From: a virus
DNA length: 64,000 bases
Virus record (IMG/VR): IMGVR_UViG_3300035703_000012
Location: 104,797 to 168,796 of that record
Reading direction: 5' to 3' (one strand)
Each line of letters opens with the position of its first letter. Within the stretch, counting starts at the first letter, position 1. The position numbers and the translations under genes were made by a program. Positions 60,001-64,000 of this stretch are shown piece after piece. The notes under the pieces were generated by a model. The model searched no databases. It had not been told where the DNA came from and saw only the letters and a program-made list of their open reading frames with translations.

Positions 60001-60327
60001 CTCGAGAAGTACTGGATCCGCGGCGTGGACGAACAGGGCCAGCCCCTGCCCGACACCGGCAACCAGATCAGCTACACGCTCAAGTACGACCCCGCCCAGA
60101 CCACCTACAAGGACTTCGTCCGGATGATGGTCAAGTACCAGAGCCAAATCCGCTGCTGCTCCGTCATGCCGACGACGGACACCTCGGCCTACGAGTACCT
60201 GCCCGAACAGCCCTTCCGGTCGGTGGGCCAGTTCCAGGCCATCATCGGGGCCATCACGGACCCCGAGGCCCTGGAGGACATCGACATGGAGCACCTGCAG
60301 TGCCAGTCGGGCGCCTGCCCCATCTAG
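57052..60327 (+). CDS. nrdJ: Class II (adenosylcobalamin-dependent) ribonucleotide reductase with intein
   Basis: This is a 1,091-residue precursor; 720 remain after splicing, close to monomeric RTPR-type NrdJ (about 740). It reduces ribonucleotides to deoxyribonucleotides using B12. NPCGEISL is the active-site Cys/Glu block, split by the intein just before the Cys. Upstream are the NCAVAAS Cys and GSGVGRDYS segments, and the C-terminus CQSGACPI holds the dithiol that regenerates the enzyme, as in RTPR. The ATG at 57052 lies after GAGGA. With ThyX, Tmk and dUTPase it lets the phage run its own dNTP supply, provided the host has B12. Confidence 0.9.
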   Translation: MSEPDRSPEAAPFYVRPLDKKMGTALARRTVFRTQDQEDWGRVAARVAEGNTSLVPGSEADFAPMRDAIAKGALLMSGRHLQHGDPGQKHRNMEVYTNCAVAASSFMTFYLLLNGSGVGRDYSDAMMRVDWEQAPELVLVCRPDHPNFDAAVFVAPAEALQRLAGQSHVYFMVPDSREGWAMAAEKYEVMTYEAVHAESTLVLDFSYVRPAGSPIAGMQNRPASGPVPTAQAFAKIAQVKGQGLPRWKQAMLVDHALAECVVVGGARRSARMSTKYWADPGAIEFAHIKAQHGLWSSNNSIIATQALFDGLKQKNSWAQQVFKAVTEASYWDLTGEPGFICVDNFAPDPIDYSIYADGNYVGSELYELQPSTRPYMAELAQAAQHMPYSHLTNPCVTADTWIQTTEGPRQVAELIGKPFTALVGQQGHAATGFFQTGVKPVFRVETQRGYSLRLTDNHQVLVERKRSRKLDGGFNIEHAWVEVKDLKPGDKLVIDNHRGTSWEGDGSFEEGWLLGQIVGDGGYNADKSYKAYVRFWGPNKEKLQQVSAQYAMAAGLKSRSDCTGVNNAHHQTSQYGSVALERLASSYLSPQGKQLMPALEKTSSGFYRGFLRGFFDADGTVLFNTEKGRSVRLAQSDLGRLQVVQRMLARLGIASTLYQNRRAARQSLLPDGRGGLKLYPTKAVHELVIARDNLLVFAEQVGFNDPAKAEKLEACVSSLGVKRQAYRDAFTSQVTAIMPDGVEPVYDCTVDDVHRFDANGLVVHNCGEISLNILGGFCVIGDVVPYHCDTLEEAEETFRIAARALIRVNTMRSVYPREVARTNRIGVSFTGIHEFAFKQFGLGFREVLDEHGAGKPFWEALARFSRAVKAEAKAYATELGMAVPVTDTTVKPAGSTSKLFALSEGAHLPSMREYLRNMQFRSDDPLVEQYRAKGYPVRELRTYQGTSIVGFPTQPTICRLGMGDKLVTAAEATPEEQYRWLMLLEKYWIRGVDEQGQPLPDTGNQISYTLKYDPAQTTYKDFVRMMVKYQSQIRCCSVMPTTDTSAYEYLPEQPFRSVGQFQAIIGAITDPEALEDIDMEHLQCQSGACPI
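58234..59346 (+). mobile_element. LAGLIDADG intein within the reductase
   Basis: The intein is 371 residues, from Cys1 (CVTADTWIQ) to a C-terminal HN followed by the extein Cys. Block B is TDNHQVLV, block F is VYDCTVDDVHRF and block G is ANGLVVHN. A homing endonuclease of the LAGLIDADG class lies between, with motifs LLGQIVGDGG and GFFDADG, both with the catalytic Asp. It splits NP|CGEI, a known hot spot for reductase inteins. The intact motifs suggest active splicing and possibly active homing. Confidence 0.92.
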
Positions 60328-60374
60328 CAGGCGCTCAGCCCCTACGTTTCATCCCGCACCCCGAGGAGGTTCCG

Positions 60375-60455
60375 ATGCTCCAAGAGACCGAAAACAACCA
60401 CAAGCTCGACGACGAGGCGTTCCACGCCCTGCTGGTCGAGTCGCTCCAAAGCTGA
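60375..60455 (+). CDS. 26-residue peptide
   Basis: An ATG ten bases after GAGGAGG opens a 26-residue acidic, probably helical peptide (MLQETENNHKLDDEAFHALL then six more). The good ribosome site and its place between the reductase stop and a strong hairpin support it being translated. The function is unknown. Confidence 0.45.
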   Translation: MLQETENNHKLDDEAFHALLVESLQS

Positions 60456-60459
60456 CGCC

Positions 60460-60501
60460 ATGGGGGCGCCGATCTGGGTTAACCCAGATTTGTGCCCCCA
60501 T
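60460..60501 (+). terminator. Large two-tier hairpin after the reductase operon
   Basis: An outer stem ATGGGGGC (60460-60467) with GCCCCCAT (60494-60501) encloses a perfect 18-base palindrome ATCTGGGTTAACCCAGAT (60472-60489), with symmetric four-base bulges. CACCTTTT follows. It is a likely terminator; the inner palindrome could also bind a protein. Confidence 0.7.
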
Positions 60502-60548
60502 CACCTTTTGCCTACACGCCGCCCTGCATCCCGTAGAAAGGCCCGCAC

Positions 60549-61034
60549 GTGTCTGTTGCCGCCCGCATCACGCACCGCACCTGCACCATCTGCAACAAGA
60601 ACTTTCAAACCCAGGGCCACCGCAAGTACTGCAGCGGTTACTGCACGAAGGTCGCCGGCCGCGTCCTGTCCAAACCCCAGCGCCTGAGCACGGGCGAGCT
60701 GGCGCCTGCTTACCAGCTGGCGCACTGCCAGCGCTGTCGCATGCCCTTCGCCACCCAGCGCGCGAACCAGACGCACTGCGCGACCTGCCGGAAAAGCATG
60801 CCTGAGAGCTTGCCCAGCGCCAGCGTGCTGTGCGCGGTGACGCCCGCCTGGGATCCGCTCGACGACGCCGAGGCCGCGGAGGCGACCCCCGTCGTGCAGA
60901 CGCTGGCCTGCGTGCGCTGCGCGCACTGGGTGGCGACACCCGGCGCCGAGCTGGGTTACTCCTGCCAGGTCAGCCAGTACATGCGCTGCAAGCCGTACCG
61001 GCCCGGCAGCCAGCCCCTCACGCCGAGGGCCTAG
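60549..61034 (+). CDS. Zinc-finger protein with several CxxC pairs
   Basis: This is a 161-residue protein with at least three Cys clusters: CTIC..C..C near 12-32, CQRC..CATC near 60-80, and CVRC..C..C near 120-146. Each has the spacing of a small zinc finger or ribbon. The protein is basic overall. The GTG start follows AAAGG. It probably binds nucleic acid or a host protein. No specific family is recognised. Confidence 0.65.
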   Translation: MSVAARITHRTCTICNKNFQTQGHRKYCSGYCTKVAGRVLSKPQRLSTGELAPAYQLAHCQRCRMPFATQRANQTHCATCRKSMPESLPSASVLCAVTPAWDPLDDAEAAEATPVVQTLACVRCAHWVATPGAELGYSCQVSQYMRCKPYRPGSQPLTPRA

Positions 61035-61047
61035 AAAGGAATTATTC

Positions 61048-61401
61048 ATGGCAACGAGCTACCACCACGCGAAGAGCAGCGTGGCCAAGTGGGGTGGCGT
61101 GGTGGAGGACTACCTCGCCATCCACACCTGGTTCGACGAATCCAAAGCCCACATGGCGGACTTCCGCCACCGGGCGCTGCGCCACCACACCGAGGGCATC
61201 TTCATGGCCGAGCGCCTGTTCGGGCCGGCCATCACCAACGCCGACGGCAAGGTCGTGCCCACCCGCTGGATCGGGGAGCAGCACGTCAAGGAAGACTGCG
61301 GCTTCATCCCCAGCATCGAGGACTGGTTCAAGCACATCGTGCCCCAGCGCTGGATGGGCCAGCCCCCTGCCCGGCTGGAAGCCGAGCTGGTGCTGCAGTA
61401 A
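61048..61401 (+). CDS. DUF6915-like phage protein
   Basis: This is a 117-residue protein with the pattern I associate with DUF6915: YHHAKSSVAKWGG..EDYLAIHTWFDESKAHMADFRHRALRHHTEGIF, then PTRWIGEQHVKEDCGFIPS and PQRWM. It is rich in His and aromatic residues, suggesting a possible metal site. The function is unknown; homologues occur in many phages among early small genes. AAAGGAATTATTC precedes the ATG. Confidence 0.7.
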   Translation: MATSYHHAKSSVAKWGGVVEDYLAIHTWFDESKAHMADFRHRALRHHTEGIFMAERLFGPAITNADGKVVPTRWIGEQHVKEDCGFIPSIEDWFKHIVPQRWMGQPPARLEAELVLQ

Positions 61402-61412
61402 AGAAGGCTTCC

Positions 61413-61637
61413 ATGAAGACCCGCAAGCTGTACGTGGTGCTCGAGGTGGTTGAGCACCAAGCAGACTACACCCCCAGCGACTTCGCTACGGACATCGCGT
61501 GCATCATGCACGACGTCACAGAACCTAACGAGTCTTGGAGCTACAAAGACTGCACCATCTACGACAGCGTGGCCGAGCTTGTGGTGGGCGAGAGCTGCGA
61601 CGCGCTGGAAGGCGTCTTGGAGGCCAGCGCCACGTGA
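61413..61637 (+). CDS. Unknown 74-residue acidic protein
   Basis: GAAGG precedes the ATG, 11 bases after the previous stop. A short beta-alpha protein (KLYVVLEVVEHQ) with an acidic second half and three Cys. Overlaps the next gene by GTGA. No family is recognised. Confidence 0.55.
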   Translation: MKTRKLYVVLEVVEHQADYTPSDFATDIACIMHDVTEPNESWSYKDCTIYDSVAELVVGESCDALEGVLEASAT

Positions 61638-62002
61638 CGCCCAAAACCAAGCAAGCCATTTTCGAAGCCCTGCGCCGACAGGGCTACCGCCACGCCCGTG
61701 TAGGCTTCTCCGGCGAGCTGGGGCACGGCACGTTCGAGCGGGCCGTGTTTACGCCCGACCCGGACGCGCACCAGGACCTTGACAAAGCGCAGGGCTACGA
61801 CCTGTTCGACCTGGAAAGCGACTGCGAAGCAGCGCTCAACACCCTGCACACCGCCCGCAACTGGAAGCACGCGGAAGGCAGCGACGGCGCGTTCGACCTC
61901 GATGTAGCAGCCGAGACGGTGACGCTCACGCTCACGCTGTACTACCCCAGCGACGAGGACGACGAAGACACCGTGGCAGTCACCCACTCTTACGCGCTGT
62001 GA
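61634..62002 (+). CDS. DUF6878-like protein, first copy
   Basis: This is a 122-residue protein that looks like a diverged relative of the next gene. It has an N-terminal KQAIFEALRRQGYRHARVGFSGELG block, an acidic middle, and a GAFDLDVAAETVTLTLTLYY end matching GTVSLDVLAGKVELSMNQRY there. The GTG start overlaps the previous stop. The function is unknown; the pair may be a tandem duplication. Confidence 0.55.
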   Translation: MTPKTKQAIFEALRRQGYRHARVGFSGELGHGTFERAVFTPDPDAHQDLDKAQGYDLFDLESDCEAALNTLHTARNWKHAEGSDGAFDLDVAAETVTLTLTLYYPSDEDDEDTVAVTHSYAL

Positions 62003-62022
62003 GCGTAGAAAGGAATTACCCC

Positions 62023-62493
62023 ATGAACACCGTGCCTGAAATCGAGCTCTCTGCAAGCAACCTCTTTGACGTACACAAACAGGCCTTGTTCAGCGCGCTG
62101 AAAGCCGCCGGCATCACCTGGGTCGAAGTCGAGTTTGAAGGCAGCGGAGACTCTGGCGCCATTGAAAACGTCGAGTACACCTGGCTCGACACCGTCGCCG
62201 ACGAAACCACACAAAAGCTGGCCATGGGCCTGCAGCTCGAGTGGTACACCAGCCAGGGCAGCCGTTACGACGCCAGCCGAAACACGTGGGTGCGTGACTG
62301 GGCGCTAGTCAAGACGCCTTTGAGCGACGCCGTTGAAGACTTCGCCTACTCCGTGCTCGGCCGCGAGTTTGGCGGTTGGATGGACAACGATGGAAGCTAC
62401 GGCACCGTTTCGCTGGATGTGCTGGCAGGCAAGGTCGAGCTGTCGATGAACCAGCGCTACACCAGCAGCGACTTGCACGAACGGACGTACTGA
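62023..62493 (+). CDS. DUF6878-like protein, second copy
   Basis: This is a 156-residue protein with KQALFSALKAAGITWVEVEFEGSGDSGAIENV, the block I associate with DUF6878, and an acidic beta-rich C-terminal half with VEDFAYSVLGREFGGWMDNDGSYGT. AAAGGAATTACCCC precedes the ATG. Proteins of this type occur in plasmids and phages with no known function. It is related to the upstream gene. Confidence 0.65.
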   Translation: MNTVPEIELSASNLFDVHKQALFSALKAAGITWVEVEFEGSGDSGAIENVEYTWLDTVADETTQKLAMGLQLEWYTSQGSRYDASRNTWVRDWALVKTPLSDAVEDFAYSVLGREFGGWMDNDGSYGTVSLDVLAGKVELSMNQRYTSSDLHERTY

Positions 62494-62555
62494 TGCCCAA
62501 AAAGCCGGGCGGTCGGCGCTTTACTGTAGGGATCCTGCTTTGAAAGGATTTCGCC

Positions 62556-62771
62556 GTGGACGCCGACACGCCCTGGTACGACAGCCCCATCTTCCAGGTC
62601 ATCCGCAAGACCGTGGCGGATATGCACGCTGCAGGCACGGTTTCAGAGGAAACCTTGGCAGCGTTTGCGGAGATCACCCGCCTGGAGGAACCAAACAACG
62701 GACATGGCAGCCCGGCAGCTTTGCCCGGCTGCGACGTGTCCACGCAAAGCTCTGCCAATCCGCCTCTGTAG
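62556..62771 (+). CDS. Unknown 71-residue protein
   Basis: The GTG follows GAAAGGA. An acidic helical start (MDADTPWYDSPIFQVIRKTVADM) leads to a Pro/Ser-rich tail. No family is recognised. The 62-base gap upstream contains an AAAGC..GCTTT inverted repeat and a TACTGT element that could be part of a promoter. Confidence 0.5.
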   Translation: MDADTPWYDSPIFQVIRKTVADMHAAGTVSEETLAAFAEITRLEEPNNGHGSPAALPGCDVSTQSSANPPL

Positions 62772-62781
62772 GAGACCTTCG

Positions 62782-62991
62782 ATGACCAAGCTCGCGCAGC
62801 GCACCTACCGGGTGTGGATTTTAGACGCCGACTCCGGGACTGCGCTGCTGGAGCCCCGGTTGCTCAAAGCTGAGCAGGCGCAGCAGGCGGCTGAAATCAC
62901 GGCGGATTGGCTCGAGGCGGAAGGTTACAACGGCCGCTGGCGGGTTGTCATCGAGCTGCCCAAACGGAAGGCCAAGAAGAAACATGCTTGA
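62782..62991 (+). CDS. Unknown 69-residue basic protein
   Basis: GGAGA precedes the ATG, ten bases after the previous stop. A beta strand (RTYRVWILDAD) is followed by a helix and a basic tail ending KRKAKKKHA, suggesting nucleic-acid contact. It overlaps the next gene by eight bases. Confidence 0.55.
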   Translation: MTKLAQRTYRVWILDADSGTALLEPRLLKAEQAQQAAEITADWLEAEGYNGRWRVVIELPKRKAKKKHA

Positions 62992-63325
62992 CCTCAAGCC
63001 CATTCAAGACCGGTTGTCCGCGGTCACGCCGGGTGCGTGGCATCCCGTTGAGTTTCCATCGGCAAAGTACGTGGGTGTCACCGCTGAACACTGGGACGGC
63101 TGCGACATGGGCTACCACGTCTGCTCCACTGAGGATTGTGACCCAGAGGACGCGCTGCCCAACGCTGTGTTCATCGCCCACGCCAAGGCCGACGTGGCCG
63201 CCCTCGTGGCCGAGGTGGAGCGGCTGCGGGCGGCCATCGCGCTGCACCGCGATCGCTGGCGCAGCGGGGTTGGCAGCGGGGCCTGGGTGCACCGCAAGCT
63301 GTGGGAGACGTTGGATGCCGATTAA
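62984..63325 (+). CDS. Ea22-like phage protein, first copy
   Basis: This is a 113-residue protein with the layout of Ea22-like early phage proteins: MLDLKPIQDRLSAVTPGAW at the start, a beta-rich middle, then AVFIAHAKADVAALVAEVERLRAAI, a short coiled coil. The function of this group is unknown. The start of a second copy is seen at 63789. The stop falls 11 bases inside the HNH gene. Confidence 0.65.
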   Translation: MLDLKPIQDRLSAVTPGAWHPVEFPSAKYVGVTAEHWDGCDMGYHVCSTEDCDPEDALPNAVFIAHAKADVAALVAEVERLRAAIALHRDRWRSGVGSGAWVHRKLWETLDAD

Positions 63326-63650
63326 GCCAGAGAACCGCCACAAGTACCCGCCCAACTGGCAGGAGCTGCGCATGCGGGTGCTGGCACGCGCCGGCCACTG
63401 CTGCGAGCTGTGCTTCTTGCGCAACGGAGTCTACGCCCGGCGTGGGCCGGGCGGCCCGATCGAATCCGAGCAGCTCACCAGGCCTGACGACCCCAAAGGA
63501 TGGACGCGCATCGTCCTGACGATCGCCCACATCAACCAGGACCCGACCGACAACCGCCTGGTGAACCTGCTGGCGCTGTGCCAGCGGTGTCACCTGCGCA
63601 TCGACGCCCCCTACCGGGCGAAACCCAAAGAGCCGCAGGTGCAGGCGTGA
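63315..63650 (+). CDS. HNH endonuclease
   Basis: This is a 111-residue protein. CCELC starts a zinc knuckle near residue 33. The HNH core reads TIAHINQDPTDNRLVNLLALCQRCHLRID, with the first His, the Asn in DNRLVNL and the final His, and CQRC completes the zinc site. The N-terminus is basic. This small free-standing HNH type is common among phage early genes. The stop overlaps the next GTG. Confidence 0.78.
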   Translation: MPIKPENRHKYPPNWQELRMRVLARAGHCCELCFLRNGVYARRGPGGPIESEQLTRPDDPKGWTRIVLTIAHINQDPTDNRLVNLLALCQRCHLRIDAPYRAKPKEPQVQA

Positions 63651-63796
63651 ACCAAGAGCCAGACACCATCCCGATCCCCCTGCTCGCCCGAATCCTAACC
63701 GCCTGCCACGAAGCGGGCGCCAAGCACGTGACGCAAGCGCAGATCGACGCGCTGATTGCAGCGGTCGCCCCGCTGCTGAGGAGGCCAAATGCTTGA
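63647..63796 (+). CDS. Unknown 49-residue protein
   Basis: A short frame starting at a GTG overlapping the HNH stop, with two amphipathic helices (LLARILTACHEAGAKHV and QIDALIAAVAPLLRRP). It overlaps the following ATG by eight bases. The coupling at both ends supports translation. No family is recognised. Confidence 0.5.
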   Translation: MNQEPDTIPIPLLARILTACHEAGAKHVTQAQIDALIAAVAPLLRRPNA

Positions 63797-64000
63797 CCTG
63801 GAACCCATCAAGGCCCGGCTTGCGGCGGCTACGCCGGAGACGTGGAAAAGCACAAGCTTTGCAGATCAATACGCCGATAAATACGGGGCGTGGATCCCGT
63901 CCAAAGGCTGGTATAGCCAGGTTAGTGGGCCGATGTGGCATGAGAAATGGCCGGGCGGATGGGCGGCTTGCGTAGACGCCGACCTCATCGCCAACGCCCC
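63789..64000 (+). CDS. Ea22-like phage protein, second copy, cut by the window edge
   Basis: Seventy residues are visible. MLDLEPIKARLAAATPETW closely matches the start of the 62984 protein, and DADLIANA near the edge corresponds to its AVFIAHAKAD block. The middle (ADQYADKYGAWIPSKGWY) differs and its DNA is less GC-rich. The rest lies beyond the window. The two copies flank the HNH gene, so the region may have been duplicated or shuffled by that nuclease. Confidence 0.65.
   Translation, partial: MLDLEPIKARLAAATPETWKSTSFADQYADKYGAWIPSKGWYSQVSGPMWHEKWPGGWAACVDADLIANA

Noticed and set aside
1-64000. tRNA genes, rRNA, CRISPR arrays, integrase or attachment sites
   Set aside because: None were seen by eye. 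A tRNAscan and repeat search would settle the point.

Overview
The window looks like part of the genome of a large tailed bacteriophage (probably jumbo-phage class) with GC-rich DNA. Genes are packed almost end to end. Start and stop codons commonly overlap (ATGA, TGATG, GTGA), nearly everything lies on the + strand, and many small proteins belong to no family I recognise. A phage-type replication and nucleotide-metabolism set sits beside a PAAR-like spike-tip protein and a giant protein carrying two peptidoglycan hydrolases. The PAAR-like protein suggests a contractile tail. The hydrolases, a lipobox protein, a Sec-type signal peptide and sigma70-like promoters suggest a Gram-negative host. 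I see no tRNA, CRISPR array, integrase, capsid, portal or terminase gene, so this is not the whole genome.

Layout. 1-8.7 kb: small unknown proteins, a large Ig-like/propeller lipoprotein, a DHH phosphoesterase and a GHKL ATPase (possibly rIIA-like). 8.8-18.3 kb: ThyX, an HNH protein, a HIRAN protein and thymidylate kinase. These are followed by a metallopeptidase/VWA protein and a MoxR-type AAA+ ATPase, which bracket a small cassette ending in the PAAR-like protein. 18.3-42.2 kb: the DNA replication and repair block. It holds a family A DNA polymerase, a bacterial-type sliding clamp, a family 4-like uracil-DNA glycosylase, a SNF2-like helicase, a DnaX-like clamp loader, SSB, a UvsW-like helicase, a DnaG-type primase, RNase HII, a UvrD-like helicase, an HU-like protein and two PD-(D/E)XK-type nucleases. 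42.2-45.3 kb: an HTH protein, a 25-residue membrane peptide, a phage protein of a recurring type, a cupin and an AT-rich membrane protein. 45.3-55.7 kb: the only minus-strand unit, one 10,350-base gene for a 3,449-residue protein. It has an N-terminal PLD-like region, many hydrophobic segments, and C-terminal M23 peptidase and lytic transglycosylase domains. 55.7-64 kb: dUTPase, a class II (B12-dependent) ribonucleotide reductase interrupted by a LAGLIDADG intein, then short early-type genes (zinc-finger, DUF6915-like, DUF6878-like, Ea22-like, HNH).

How the parts fit. ThyX, thymidylate kinase, dUTPase and the ribonucleotide reductase supply dNTPs and keep uracil low, and the glycosylase removes uracil from DNA. 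The family A polymerase probably works with the phage-encoded clamp and loader. No DnaB-type replicative helicase is visible, so it lies elsewhere or comes from the host. The giant hydrolase has its own promoter pointing against all its neighbours. It is the least explained and most interesting item here. Family calls were made by eye from motifs; no database search was run.
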